In this document: positions 1 to 9,131 of the stretch, one piece after another
How positions within the stretch are numbered: position 1 is the stretch's first letter
Layout of the letters: the number at the start of each line of letters is the position of its first letter
Origin: Phocaeicola_A sp964444735
GTDB lineage: Bacteria > Bacteroidota > Bacteroidia > Bacteroidales > Bacteroidaceae
DNA length: 64,000 nt
Assembly (NCBI GenBank): GCA_964444735.1
Contig: CAYUIJ010000002.1
Location: 24,221-88,220, forward strand
Direction: 5' to 3'
Translations under genes and position numbers: made by a program
The notes under the pieces: generated by a model
Databases searched by the model: none
Told to the model about the DNA's origin: nothing
The model's input: only the letters and a program-made list of their open reading frames with translations

Positions 1-36
1 GCTGTTATTCTTGTTTGTCATATATTGTCAAAGACT

Positions 37-237
37 TTATTGTCGGATCAGTTCACTAATATCTACTTCCAGGCATTTGGCAATTTGAAGCAGGTTCTCT
101 AATGTGGGCTGGGCATTATTTGTACACCACTTGGAAATCGTAGAAGGGTCTTTCCCTAATTGCCCTGCAAGCCATTTATTGGTGCGTTTTTTCTCTGCCA
201 GTATTACTTTCAGCCGGTTCAGATCTTTATTTTCCAT
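37..237 (-). CDS. Small XRE-family HTH regulator
   Basis: A 66-residue protein that is almost entirely one Cro/C1-type helix-turn-helix. The recognition region reads KWLAGQLGKDPSTISKWC, followed by QPTLENLLQIAKCLEV and a C-terminal ISELIRQ, the usual XRE layout. It should bind DNA as a dimer; its target is unknown. There is no toxin partner or membrane domain in the window, and the gene lies close to the left edge, so its downstream neighbour is not visible. A -7 element lies about 20 bases upstream of the start codon (see 260-267). The family is clear; the role is not. Confidence 0.85.
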   Translation of the reverse strand: MENKDLNRLKVILAEKKRTNKWLAGQLGKDPSTISKWCTNNAQPTLENLLQIAKCLEVDISELIRQ

Positions 238-259
238 ACATGCTTGTATTTATTTACTA

Positions 260-267
260 CAAAAATA
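260..267 (-). promoter_or_regulatory. Predicted -7 element for the XRE gene
   Basis: Reading the minus strand this is TATTTTTG, matching the Bacteroidota -7 consensus TAnnTTTG, about 23 bases before the start codon at 237. Confidence 0.5.
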
Positions 268-646
268 ATGTTTTTCAATCAATATCATTCTATAAGTAGA
301 AAAAAGATTAGTCTGCAAATTGATAAATTGACTAAGGAACCATTTTGGCAAGCCGTTGCCATATATGCTAAGTCTCTGACACGATAGCCGTCATAGGCCC
401 TGTGGCTGTCTCTAAAAACGGCTGTCAGGCTTGAGCGCGGTTGACTAATCTGCTTTACACGCTGAATGAGATAAGACATGACTTGTGTTTTTGTTTCAGC
501 CGTCTTTTCATTGAATGGCAATCATCAATGCCGTCATGGTTGCCTATGGGGTAAACATGGCTATTTTTGGTGTAGGCACAGAGTAAGGCGAATGCCGTGC
601 ATCCGGCTCGTTTTTGCGGTCGGGCGTACGGGCCGTCCAAGCGCAA
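268..646. other. Intergenic stretch without a recognisable gene
   Basis: Between the XRE promoter and the hairpin downstream of ppdK. Short open frames occur on both strands but none shows a recognisable domain, a good ribosome binding site or a neighbour it could belong to. I see nothing I can name here; decayed coding sequence is possible. Confidence 0.4.
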
Positions 647-689
647 ATCAGGCTGTAACTTCCGCAAAAACAGTGAGTTACAGCCTGAT
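647..689 (-). terminator. 14-bp perfect inverted repeat after ppdK
   Basis: ATCAGGCTGTAACT (647-660) and its exact complement (676-689) flank a 15-base loop, 27 bases beyond the ppdK stop codon. On the minus strand it would form a strong stem at the 3' end of the ppdK transcript. The T-run after the stem is weak (ATTTGCG), so it may work with Rho or as an mRNA end stabiliser. An insertion-sequence end is a less likely alternative. Confidence 0.6.
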
Positions 690-715
690 ATTAAAAATTC
701 GATTTATTTCGCGGA

Positions 716-3436
716 TTAACCCTCAATAGCCGCCTGCGCCGCAGCCAGTCTTGCAATGGGCACACGATAAGGAGAACAACTTACATAGTCCAATCCTACG
801 CGGTGGCAGAATTTGACAGAAGAGGGCTCGCCTCCGTGCTCGCCGCAGATACCGCATTTAAGGTCCGCACGCACGGAACGTCCTTTCTCAGTGGCTATCT
901 TAATCAGCTGTCCGACTCCGTTTTGATCAAGAACCTGGAACGGGTCTACTTTCAATATCTTCTTTTCAAGATAGACCGGCAGGAATGAAGCGATATCGTC
1001 ACGTGAATAACCGAAAGTCATCTGAGTCAGGTCATTTGTCCCGAATGAGAAGAATTCCGCTTTTGACGCGATTCTGTTAGCGGTTAAAGCCGCGCGCGGA
1101 ACCTCAATCATTGTACCTACCTTGTATTCAATAGACTCATTCATCTCACTGAACAATCTGTTGGCTTCGGCGCGTATGATTTTCTCCTGGGCCTCGAACT
1201 CATACAGGATGCCTGTGAGAGGAACCATGATTTCAGGACGGCATACAACGCCTTCTTTCTTTAATTCCAAGGCTGCGCCCAGTATGGCGCGCGTTTGCAT
1301 TTGCGTTATTTCCGGATAGGTGTTTCCCAAACGGCATCCGCGGTGTCCGAGCATTGGGTTTTGCTCTTTTAATGCTTCAACGCGTTTCTTGATGTAGTCT
1401 ATGCCCGTATGCATCGCATCCGCCATCTCCTGCTGTCCTTTTTCATCATGCGGAACAAATTCGTGCAAAGGAGGATCAAGCAGACGGACCGTTACAGGAT
1501 AACCGTTCATCGCGCGGAATATTCCCTTGAAATCTTCTTTCTGATATGGCAGGATCTTCTCCAATGCTTTCTGGCGTCCTTCCGCGTTTTCTGCAAGGAT
1601 CATCTCACGCATGGCCTTGATTTTCTCGCCTTCAAAGAACATGTGTTCCGTACGGCAAAGACCGATGCCGACCGCCCCGAAATCGCGGGCGACGGAAGCA
1701 TCGTGCGGAGTATCGGCATTTGTGCGTACCTGCAGGCGGGTATATTTGTCGCACAGATCCATCAGGTCCGCGAAATCGCCGGATACTTCGGCGGCTTTCG
1801 TCATAACCTGGCCCTGATATACTTGTCCGGTTGTTCCGTTCAACGAAATGAAATCGCCTTCTTTCAAAAGAAGTCCGTCTGCTTCAACAGTCCTTTCCTT
1901 GTAGTTGATGTTCAGCATGCCTGCTCCCGATACGCAGCATTTACCCATGCCGCGTGCGACAACCGCCGCGTGCGATGTCATGCCTCCTCTTGCTGTCAGG
2001 ATGCCTTCCGCAACCTGCATGCCCGCCAGATCTTCGGGCGAGGTCTCAATACGTACCATAATGACTTTATGCCCGTCTGAAGCCCATTTGGCGGCATCGT
2101 CCGCAAAAAACACAATGCGTCCGCATGCCGCGCCCGGTGAGGCGGGAAGCCCTTTGGCGATGACTTTTGCGTTTGCCAGTGCCGTCTTGTCAAAAACACG
2201 GTGAAGAAGCTCATCCAGTTTGTTGGGCTCTACCCGTAAGACAGCCGTTTTCTCATCAATCATGCCTTGTCTGAGCAGATCCATTGCTATCTTTACCATA
2301 GCGGCGCCTGTACGCTTGCCGTTACGGGTCTGCAAGAACCAAAGCTTGCCTTCTTGAACGGTAAACTCCATATCCTGCATGTCTCGATAGTGGTTTTCCA
2401 GTTTGGTTTGAATGGAATCCAGCTCTTTGTAAATGGCGGGCATCGCCTCTTCCATCGACGGATATTTGCCGGCACGCGTAGCCTCGTCTATTCCGGCAAG
2501 GGCCGCCCATCTGCGCGAGCCTTCAAGTGTAATCTGCTGCGGAGTGCGGATTCCGGCCACCACATCCTCGCCTTGCGCGTTGATCAGGTATTCGCCGTTG
2601 AAAATGTCTTCACCCGTGGCGGCGTCTCGTGAGAAACATACTCCGGTTGCCGAAGTCTCGCCCATGTTTCCGAATACCATAGCCTGAACAGTGACAGCAG
2701 TGCCCCATTCGGCGGGAATGCCCTCCATCTTTCTGTATAAAATGGCCCTTTCGTTCATCCATGAATCAAAAACGGCGCAGACGGCTCCCCACAGCTGTTC
2801 AAACGAATCTGTCGGGAAATCTTTTCCTGTCCGTGCTTTTACGGCTTCTTTAAAACGACGGACCAGTTCTTTTAAATCTTCAATGCCCAGTTCGTTGTCA
2901 AGCTTGACTCCCTTTTGTCTCTTTATATCTTCAATGACTGCTTCAAACGGGTCAATATCGTCTTTATTGCCGGGTTTCATTCCTAATACCACATCACCAT
3001 ACATTTGAATGAAACGGCGGTATGAATCCCAGGCAAAACGCGCGTTCCCCGTTTTCCTGGCCAGCCCCCCGACAACTTCGTCATTCAGTCCCAGATTCAG
3101 GATGGTATCCATCATGCCCGGCATTGAGGCCCGCGCGCCCGAACGCACGGAAACCAACAAGGGATTTTCAACATCACCGAATTTTGAGTTCATTAAAGTC
3201 TCGATATGACGGACGGCACCGGCAACCTCATCCTTTAAAAGCCCTACGACCCTTTCCTTGCCAATAGCATAATATTCGTTGCATACATCGGTCGTAATCG
3301 TAAACCCCGGAGGAACCGGAACCCCTATTAAATTCATTTCTGCAAGGTTCGCGCCTTTGCCTCCCAGTAAATTCCGCATGTCCGCTCTACCTTCGGCCTT
3401 TCCGTTACCGAAAGTATATATTCGTTTTTCACTCAT
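716..3436 (-). CDS. ppdK: Pyruvate, phosphate dikinase
   Basis: A 906-residue cytosolic enzyme that interconverts pyruvate, ATP and phosphate with phosphoenolpyruvate, AMP and pyrophosphate. The N-terminal ATP-grasp part starts with LLGGKGANLAEMNLIGVPVP. The swivelling phosphohistidine domain has GGMTSHAAVVARGMGK, with the phosphorylated His near residue 489. The C-terminal PEP/pyruvate barrel ends with CGICGEHGGEP, which carries the catalytic Cys. Length is normal for the family. The start MSEKRIYTFGNG is typical and is preceded by a good -7 element. In anaerobic Bacteroidales this enzyme commonly works in glycolysis or gluconeogenesis with pyrophosphate. It stands alone as a transcription unit, divergent from the rRNA methyltransferase gene. 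Confidence 0.97.
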   Translation of the reverse strand: MSEKRIYTFGNGKAEGRADMRNLLGGKGANLAEMNLIGVPVPPGFTITTDVCNEYYAIGKERVVGLLKDEVAGAVRHIETLMNSKFGDVENPLLVSVRSGARASMPGMMDTILNLGLNDEVVGGLARKTGNARFAWDSYRRFIQMYGDVVLGMKPGNKDDIDPFEAVIEDIKRQKGVKLDNELGIEDLKELVRRFKEAVKARTGKDFPTDSFEQLWGAVCAVFDSWMNERAILYRKMEGIPAEWGTAVTVQAMVFGNMGETSATGVCFSRDAATGEDIFNGEYLINAQGEDVVAGIRTPQQITLEGSRRWAALAGIDEATRAGKYPSMEEAMPAIYKELDSIQTKLENHYRDMQDMEFTVQEGKLWFLQTRNGKRTGAAMVKIAMDLLRQGMIDEKTAVLRVEPNKLDELLHRVFDKTALANAKVIAKGLPASPGAACGRIVFFADDAAKWASDGHKVIMVRIETSPEDLAGMQVAEGILTARGGMTSHAAVVARGMGKCCVSGAGMLNINYKERTVEADGLLLKEGDFISLNGTTGQVYQGQVMTKAAEVSGDFADLMDLCDKYTRLQVRTNADTPHDASVARDFGAVGIGLCRTEHMFFEGEKIKAMREMILAENAEGRQKALEKILPYQKEDFKGIFRAMNGYPVTVRLLDPPLHEFVPHDEKGQQEMADAMHTGIDYIKKRVEALKEQNPMLGHRGCRLGNTYPEITQMQTRAILGAALELKKEGVVCRPEIMVPLTGILYEFEAQEKIIRAEANRLFSEMNESIEYKVGTMIEVPRAALTANRIASKAEFFSFGTNDLTQMTFGYSRDDIASFLPVYLEKKILKVDPFQVLDQNGVGQLIKIATEKGRSVRADLKCGICGEHGGEPSSVKFCHRVGLDYVSCSPYRVPIARLAAAQAAIEG

Positions 3437-3482
3437 AACTGATAAAAATTTAAAGAATCATTTTTTTTGAATTATTTACAAG

Positions 3483-3490
3483 CAAAGTTA
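3483..3490 (-). promoter_or_regulatory. Predicted -7 element for ppdK
   Basis: TAACTTTG on the minus strand (TAnnTTTG), about 47 bases before the ppdK start codon. Confidence 0.5.
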
Positions 3491-3594
3491 AGTATTATTT
3501 GCAAAAGCAAGAAGCATATTGTAAAAAATAAGTGTAAAATGACAAAAAATGTGCATTATATAGTTTATAACGCGTTTTTTCCCGGCATTTCCGC

Positions 3595-3602
3595 TATCTT
3601 TG
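3595..3602 (+). promoter_or_regulatory. Predicted -7 element for the rlmD-like gene
   Basis: TATCTTTG is an exact Bacteroidota -7 match. It lies 28 bases before the ATG at 3630. It also rules out the in-frame TTG at 3600 as the start, because that codon falls inside the promoter. Confidence 0.65.
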
Positions 3603-3629
3603 CAAAGGAATTTATCATACTGGCTTGGA

Positions 3630-5063
3630 ATGGCTCGAAAGAAAAAGCAACTGCCTTTACTTGAAAAAGTGACTATAAGCGATATCGCCGCGGAGGGGAA
3701 AGCATTGGCCCGTGTAAATGAGCTGGTGATTTTTGTTCCGTATGTGGTTCCCGGAGATGTCGTAGACTTGCGGATTACGCGAAAGAGAAGCCGTTATGCG
3801 GAGGCTGTGGCCGTTCGTTTTCACGAATATTCCTCGAAGCGCGTGGCTCCCTTTTGCCGGCATTACGGCGTGTGTGGCGGCTGTAAGTGGCAATGCGTTC
3901 CTTATGACGAGCAAATCAGATATAAGCGGCGGCAGGTGTTTGACAGCTTGGCCCGGATAGGGAAAATGGAGCTGCCGGAGATCCTGCCGGTCCTGGGTTC
4001 TGAGAAGACTGTCTTTTATCGCAATAAGCTGGAATATGCTTTTTCCAGCAGACGCTGGCTGACTGAGGAAGAAATCAAGGAAGGCGCCGTATATGACCGG
4101 ATGAATGCCGTGGGATTCCATATTCCGGATGCCTTTGACAAGGTTCTTGATATAGAGAAATGCTGGCTGCAGGATGACGTTTCCAATCAGATACGCAATG
4201 CCATTCGTGATTACGCGTATGCCCGCGATTATTCCTTTTTCAATTTCAGGGCTAAGGAAGGCGAGGACAGAGGCCTGCTGCGTAATCTGATGATTCGCAC
4301 TTCCTCGGCAACAGGCGAGCTGATGGTGCTGCTGCAATGTTGCGTGCATAGCGGGGCAGATCTGTCAAAGGTTCATGCGCTGCTGGAATATGTCGCGGAG
4401 ACTTTCCCGCAGATAACCTCATTGCTTTACGTTGTCAATAACAAATGCAACGATACGATTAATGATCTGGACGTGCATGTGTTTAAAGGGAAAGATCATC
4501 TGTTTGAGGAAATGGAAGGCCTTCGTTTCAAAATAGGCCCGAAATCCTTTTATCAGACAAACAGCGGGCAGGCATATAACTTATACAAGATTGTCCGTGA
4601 TTTTGCCGGACTTACGGGAACAGAGCTTGTGTATGACCTTTACACGGGAACAGGGACAATTGCCAGTTTCGTATCACGCAATGCCGGCAGGGTTATCGGA
4701 ATAGAATATGTTCCGGAAGCGGTGGAGGATGCGAGGGTTAATTCGGCCGTTAACGGAATTGACAACACATTGTTTTTTGCAGGCGACATGAAGGATATTC
4801 TCACTCAGGATTTTATCAGCCGGCATGGACATCCTGACGTAGTCATTACGGATCCCCCTCGCGCCGGCATGCATCCGGATGTCATTGGCTCGGTCTTGTC
4901 CGCGGGGGCGAGGCGCGTTGTATATGTAAGCTGCAATCCTGCAACGCAGGCCCGTGATTTGCAGTTGCTTGATTCCGGATATAAGATAAAGGCGGTACAG
5001 CCGGTAGACATGTTTCCGCATACCCAGCATGTGGAAAATGTCGTTTTATTGGAAAAGAGATAA
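3630..5063 (+). CDS. rlmD: 23S rRNA (uracil-C5)-methyltransferase, RlmD/RumA family
   Basis: A 477-residue SAM-dependent enzyme that methylates a uridine at C5 in 23S rRNA. The N-terminal segment is TRAM-like (residues about 10-65). The iron-sulfur cysteine motif HYGVCGGCKWQ follows near residue 80. The Rossmann methyltransferase fold shows DLYTGTGTIASFVS for SAM binding, DPPRAGMHPDV and the catalytic Cys in VYVSCNPATQARD near the C-terminus. I chose the ATG at 3630 (MARKKKQ) because the upstream TTG overlaps the promoter. The pseudouridine synthase starts 6 bases after the stop, so the two RNA-modification genes probably share a transcript. RlmC/RlmD/TrmA-type specificity cannot be separated by eye. 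Confidence 0.9.
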   Translation: MARKKKQLPLLEKVTISDIAAEGKALARVNELVIFVPYVVPGDVVDLRITRKRSRYAEAVAVRFHEYSSKRVAPFCRHYGVCGGCKWQCVPYDEQIRYKRRQVFDSLARIGKMELPEILPVLGSEKTVFYRNKLEYAFSSRRWLTEEEIKEGAVYDRMNAVGFHIPDAFDKVLDIEKCWLQDDVSNQIRNAIRDYAYARDYSFFNFRAKEGEDRGLLRNLMIRTSSATGELMVLLQCCVHSGADLSKVHALLEYVAETFPQITSLLYVVNNKCNDTINDLDVHVFKGKDHLFEEMEGLRFKIGPKSFYQTNSGQAYNLYKIVRDFAGLTGTELVYDLYTGTGTIASFVSRNAGRVIGIEYVPEAVEDARVNSAVNGIDNTLFFAGDMKDILTQDFISRHGHPDVVITDPPRAGMHPDVIGSVLSAGARRVVYVSCNPATQARDLQLLDSGYKIKAVQPVDMFPHTQHVENVVLLEKR

Positions 5064-5069
5064 GCTGTT

Positions 5070-6014
5070 ATGAGCGGGACAAGAAAGGATGACGCGCCGT
5101 GCTCTCCGCTGTCAATGACCGGATATACGGTGTTTCAAGTGCGTCAAAGCACGGAGCTGATGCGGTTTCTGACGGAAAGGATGAAAGGTGCCGGCCGTAA
5201 TAAGGTGAAATCGCTGCTGGCGAAAAAAGCCGTGTATGTAAATCAGGAAATGACTACCCGCTATGATTTTCAGCTGCGGCCCGGCATGAAGGTACAGATT
5301 GGCAATGCACGCGGGCTAAAGGAATTCAGGAGCTCCGTGCTGAAAATCGTATATGAGGACGCCTGCCTGATTGTCATCGAGAAGCGTGAAGGCCTGTTGT
5401 CTGTGGCGACCAGCCGTGAAAAGGAGCGGACGGCCCATTCTGTCCTGAATGAATATGTACGGCGCTCGGGGCGCGGACATCGCGTCTTTATTGTGCACCG
5501 CCTTGATCGGGACACATCCGGCTTGATGGTTTTTGCAAAGGATGTCATGACGAAGCGGAAACTACAGGACAACTGGAAAGAGATTGTTACGGATCGCCGC
5601 TATGTGGCGGTTGTTTCCGGATATGTCAGACAAGACAGCGGAACCATTGTCTCCTGGATAAAAGACAACAAGATGCACGTCAGCTATTCCGGCATGTCAG
5701 ACAATGGGGGTGATAAAGCCGTTACACATTATAAGGTAATCAAAAGGGCCAACGGATATTCTCTGCTGGAATTGGAGCTGGAAACGGGCCGCAAGAATCA
5801 GATTCGTGTTCATATGCACGATATCAGGCATCCGGTGATTGGAGATAAGAAGTATGGAGACGGCGTCAATCCTATCGGCCGTTTGGGGCTTCACGCTTTT
5901 AAATTACACTTCTATCACCCCGTTACTGGCAGGCTGATGAAATTTGAGACTCCCTGTCCTTCAGCATTTAAGGGCCTTTTGTTGAAGAAAGGCAATAATG
6001 CGGGGCAATACTGA
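5070..6014 (+). CDS. RluA-family pseudouridine synthase
   Basis: A 314-residue enzyme that isomerises uridine to pseudouridine in structured RNA. An N-terminal S4-like RNA-binding segment (about residues 30-80, with RNKVKSLLAKKAVYVNQE) precedes the catalytic domain. The family motif HRLDRDTSGLMVFAKD places the catalytic Asp near residue 146, and the fold ends with the usual ELETGRKNQIRVHM and GDKKYG motifs. It lies directly behind the rRNA methyltransferase gene. Which RNA and which position are modified cannot be told; RluC/RluD-like 23S rRNA targets are most likely. Confidence 0.9.
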   Translation: MSGTRKDDAPCSPLSMTGYTVFQVRQSTELMRFLTERMKGAGRNKVKSLLAKKAVYVNQEMTTRYDFQLRPGMKVQIGNARGLKEFRSSVLKIVYEDACLIVIEKREGLLSVATSREKERTAHSVLNEYVRRSGRGHRVFIVHRLDRDTSGLMVFAKDVMTKRKLQDNWKEIVTDRRYVAVVSGYVRQDSGTIVSWIKDNKMHVSYSGMSDNGGDKAVTHYKVIKRANGYSLLELELETGRKNQIRVHMHDIRHPVIGDKKYGDGVNPIGRLGLHAFKLHFYHPVTGRLMKFETPCPSAFKGLLLKKGNNAGQY

Positions 6015-6100
6015 TGAATCTTCCGTATCGGAAAAAGAACGGCATTCAAGGATTTTTATGAGATTCACTGAGCTGTTCTTGCGGACGGATAATTTCCTCT

Positions 6101-6907
6101 TTACAGGATAAATCTTTCAATCACATGAGCTACTCCATCGTCATCGTTCGAGCAAGTGACATAATCGGCATGCCCGCGCACTGTCTCTTGCGCGTTCCGC
6201 ATGGCTACGCCCAACCCTGCATATTTGATCATCGACAGATCATTGAACCCGTCGCCGCATGCAGCCGTCTCTTCCCTGGAAATGCCGAGCTTCTTTAGCA
6301 GGTATGCCAAGGACCGCGCCTTGTCTGTGCCTTTGGGAACCAGCTCCAGAAAGTACGGTTCCGAACGGTATACTTCCACCCGTCCCTTCAGACGGGCGTG
6401 CATTTCTTTTTCAAGGTTCACCAGTTTTGAAGGCTCGCCGGCAATCATGCATTTGCCTGTGGGGAATTGAACGGCTTGCAGGAAGCTGCTTACCTTTTTT
6501 AAAGTCATAACGCTCAGAACGGCTTCCTTTTGTACATATTCGTCTTCGGGATTTTCCGTAATGACAAATTCCTTATGAAAGGTTATAATGGGAAAGCCGC
6601 TGTTCTTCGCGCATTGATACAGACAGGGGAGAATTTCCGGATCCAAGGTCTTTTTGTAAAGCGGCTCCTTGCTATGCCAGCTGATGATTTCGCCTCCGTT
6701 ATATGAAAATATGTATCCTCCGTATTTGTCCAACCGTATTTCATCGGCGTACGGAGCAATCCCGTATGCCGGTCTGCCCGAAGCCAGGACTATTCTTACA
6801 CCGTTTTCCTGCGCCTGTCTTAGTGCGTCTGTCGTGCGCGGGGTGATTTGCCTATGACTGTTTGTCAGCGTTCCGTCCAAGTCGAGTGCCAGCAGTCTGT
6901 ATCTCAT
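6101..6907 (-). CDS. Cof-type HAD-superfamily phosphatase
   Basis: A 268-residue cytosolic phosphatase of the HAD IIB (Cof/YidA-like) group. Motif I is LALDLDGTLTNSHRQI with the nucleophile Asp, motif II contributes ASGRP, and motif III/IV is ETAACGDGFNDLSMIKYAG. The cap between about residues 85 and 190 is the IIB type. These enzymes remove phosphate from small sugar phosphates or cofactors such as FMN or pyridoxal phosphate; the substrate cannot be predicted. It ends tail to tail with the pseudouridine synthase gene, and its start codon lies 3 bases from the stop of the FHA gene upstream in transcription, so the FHA and HAD genes are likely co-transcribed. Confidence 0.9.
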   Translation of the reverse strand: MRYRLLALDLDGTLTNSHRQITPRTTDALRQAQENGVRIVLASGRPAYGIAPYADEIRLDKYGGYIFSYNGGEIISWHSKEPLYKKTLDPEILPCLYQCAKNSGFPIITFHKEFVITENPEDEYVQKEAVLSVMTLKKVSSFLQAVQFPTGKCMIAGEPSKLVNLEKEMHARLKGRVEVYRSEPYFLELVPKGTDKARSLAYLLKKLGISREETAACGDGFNDLSMIKYAGLGVAMRNAQETVRGHADYVTCSNDDDGVAHVIERFIL

Positions 6908-6910
6908 GCC

Positions 6911-7438
6911 TTATTCTTTGTCGGCTGTTCGTAAAATCACGGTTGTGGCCCCTATTGTTATTACGGCTCCATCCTCTATTCTGACCCGTTCCTTGTCGCC
7001 AAGCAGCTCATTCATTACATACGTGCCGCAGAGACTCCGGCAGTCACGCAGCGTATATGCCAGTGTTCCTTGCCTGTCTCTCTTTACATTGACAATGCAG
7101 TGCCTGCGGTCCATGTTACGATCCGAGCTTTCAATGGGGACTTCAATGTCCGTTCCCTTGCTGCGCCGGCCAATCACATTGTCTCCCTCCCTTAGGGGGA
7201 GCACTTGCTTGTATGCAAATGAATTCTCGATTACTACAATGCTTCCGAATTTGTCTCTGTTCTCCTGCCCGTCGGGCCTTTCGTCTTTTTGAAGGGTGTC
7301 AGGTCCTGATTTCCCGATCCGGATGCCGAATTGTTTCTTGCATTCATCACAGACAAAGACCAGAGACTGCCCTTCCTTATATCTTGTCTCATCAAAAATG
7401 ACGTAGTGATCACATTTCGGACAGCGGACCCGTTTCAT
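6911..7438 (-). CDS. Zinc-ribbon plus FHA domain protein
   Basis: A 175-residue soluble protein. It opens with an MJ0042-like zinc ribbon (RCPKCDHYVIF and, 20 residues later, FVCDECKKQFG). From about residue 80 it has a forkhead-associated domain with LREGDNVIGRRSKG, DRNMDRRHCIVNV and DCRSLCGTYVMNE, the phosphothreonine-binding core. I start it at 7438 (MKRVRCPKC); a longer reading would run into the upstream gene's end. FHA domains bind phosphothreonine peptides, implying a Ser/Thr kinase elsewhere. It follows the HU/SPOR gene by 14 bases, suggesting a shared cell-envelope or division role, which is inference. Confidence 0.8.
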   Translation of the reverse strand: MKRVRCPKCDHYVIFDETRYKEGQSLVFVCDECKKQFGIRIGKSGPDTLQKDERPDGQENRDKFGSIVVIENSFAYKQVLPLREGDNVIGRRSKGTDIEVPIESSDRNMDRRHCIVNVKRDRQGTLAYTLRDCRSLCGTYVMNELLGDKERVRIEDGAVITIGATTVILRTADKE

Positions 7439-7452
7439 ATTGCCGTTTTTGT

Positions 7453-8667
7453 TTACTTGTCTATGGGGCGTGTGGTCAGCATCCATGCGTTTTCAAACAT
7501 TTCGTTTTTCCTCAGCCCGGCCAGTTTGTCGCTTAACGATTCCTTATCACTGCCGCTCATTATGGCAACCCGTATTTTCCCGTCGCGTTCAATGATTGCC
7601 GCGCCGCTGTAGCCTTTGTCCGCCAGTTGCCTTACAAAGGCCTCGGCACCCTGACGGCTCCCCGTGCTGGCCACAATAATGTGATATTGCGGCGCGTCAT
7701 GCCGCCCTGCCGTTCCCTTTTCATCAGCCTGCCGCGATGCAGGGCCCGGCAAAGACGCGCTGCCGGAGCCTTCCCCGTTTGTTTCCCGCACCGGAGTGAC
7801 TGCGGGTAGTTCTTTCCCGGTACTTGAGGCGGTGTTTTGCCGTGCGGGTTCCCTCATGCCGTCTTGTGTATCCGCCGGCCGCGTTTTATCCTCACGGATC
7901 TCTGCCGTTTCCTTGCCGCGCGCGCTTTCGGCCCGCCGTGAATGCCCGCCCTGCCGGTCGGGGTCTGCCGGCCGGTTCGCGCTCAGCAGGACAGTGGCCA
8001 GTGACTGGGCTTTTATTTGCTCAAACCGGCCGTTACCCCACAATGCGTAGCTTTCAGGCTCTACATAGGTGTTGTCTACAGGAACAGACAAGACGAAAAA
8101 CAGCAATACGGCGGCCACCGCCGCAACGGCATTGCTCAGCCATGTACGGTTGATGCTTATTACCAGTGTAGTGCGTTTTCCCTTTTTACCGGCATCATGC
8201 ATGGCGACGGATTTTTTCCCGCCCTTTTCCCTGTCGGAAGCCAGTTGCTTAAGACTCTTCATTTCAAATGCGGAAAAACCATACAGTGAAGGCGATCCGA
8301 TTCCTTCCGCCTCGGGCTGGAACACGATATTCCCCTCAATATTCATGGTAAGAACGCCTAATCCCGGAAATTGTACGGAACCTGACGCGCTTAATTCCTC
8401 ACGCAGCCTGTCCGTGGCGCTTTCTACCATACGCATCGCCGCCGGATAACCGATATCATGCCGCTGCATATAGGATTGCGCCAGCAACCCGTCGTTGATT
8501 TGCAGCAGAGGATTGAATCCGAGTGTCTTGTATGGAGGCAAGAACGCATGGGTTTTCGCATCATGGCGGGCCGGCGCGTAATATGTGATGAATCCTCCGA
8601 AACCGGGAATTATTACGCATTCATGCTCCTGAAGCAAGTCTTTTATATGAGGTATGAGTTCTTTCAT
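7453..8667 (-). CDS. HU-like N-terminal domain / single TM / SPOR domain protein
   Basis: A 404-residue membrane protein. Residues 1 to about 115 (MKELIPHIKDLLQEHECVII then PGFGGF) match the HU-CCDC81-type module found in Bacteroidota, including the NPLLQINDGLLAQSY region. A single membrane span follows near residues 175-200 (SNAVAAVAAVLLFFVLSV). A Ser/Pro/Glu-rich linker of about 120 residues leads to a C-terminal SPOR domain (YHIIVASTGSRQGAEAFVRQ to MFENAWMLT), which binds denuded peptidoglycan at division sites. This places the HU part in the cytoplasm and SPOR in the periplasm. I start it at 8667; the open frame extends further but codes for nothing sensible. It probably links division-site peptidoglycan to a cytoplasmic partner. 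Confidence 0.8.
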   Translation of the reverse strand: MKELIPHIKDLLQEHECVIIPGFGGFITYYAPARHDAKTHAFLPPYKTLGFNPLLQINDGLLAQSYMQRHDIGYPAAMRMVESATDRLREELSASGSVQFPGLGVLTMNIEGNIVFQPEAEGIGSPSLYGFSAFEMKSLKQLASDREKGGKKSVAMHDAGKKGKRTTLVISINRTWLSNAVAAVAAVLLFFVLSVPVDNTYVEPESYALWGNGRFEQIKAQSLATVLLSANRPADPDRQGGHSRRAESARGKETAEIREDKTRPADTQDGMREPARQNTASSTGKELPAVTPVRETNGEGSGSASLPGPASRQADEKGTAGRHDAPQYHIIVASTGSRQGAEAFVRQLADKGYSGAAIIERDGKIRVAIMSGSDKESLSDKLAGLRKNEMFENAWMLTTRPIDK

Positions 8668-9131
8668 GCCGCTAATATAGCTGTTTATTTTATACGGGCC
8701 TATGTTTATATGGTTAAAATTCTTAAGAAAAAACGAACCGCGTCTGCACCGGAATTCACTATCTTTACAATGTGGATTCGAAAAGTGTCTTTTTTTGGCG
8801 CGGCGAATGCCGCGGACACGGGCGGATTCCTGCCCCGGCGGAATGAAAGGCGGCTTGCAGGCAGGCATGCAGTGCAGGTGATTCAGACGGCGGGAGAGGG
8901 GAGCTCCCTGAGGCGCGGATACGGCAAGGCCGGACAACGGGCCCCGACATTGGAAAACAACCAAGAAACAAGATATATATGGCCGAACGCCGCCCGTGCG
9001 GAGGCCGCCGCGCCTACGGACAAGACATTGCGCCCCGTGCCGGAAGATTCCGCAGACTGAGATCACACGAGGAACATCTATATCGAAGGCGATAACCTCG
9101 TAGTGACAGACAGTGAAGGCATTGAGAATAC
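8668..9131. other. Intergenic stretch, no intact gene seen
   Basis: About 460 bases between the HU/SPOR start and the restriction-gene relic. A plus-strand open frame covers most of it, but its translation has no recognisable domain and no start signal. It may be debris from the restriction locus that once stood here. Confidence 0.4.

Noticed and set aside
285..667. Minus-strand fragments that might be a decayed transposase
   Set aside because: I could not match them to any transposase family or find a DDE pattern; the inverted repeat at 647-689 is better explained as the 3' hairpin of ppdK.
1409..2080. Long plus-strand open frame (223 codons) opposite ppdK
   Set aside because: It lies entirely inside the antisense of a strongly conserved gene, has no family motif and no ribosome site; it is a shadow of ppdK codon bias.
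3657..4349. Minus-strand open frame (230 codons) opposite the rlmD-like gene
   Set aside because: Antisense shadow; the plus strand carries every methyltransferase motif.
8458..9060. Plus-strand open frame (200 codons) upstream of the Res relic
   Set aside because: Overlaps the 5' part of the HU/SPOR gene, and the translation shows no domain; not a res extension in the right frame.
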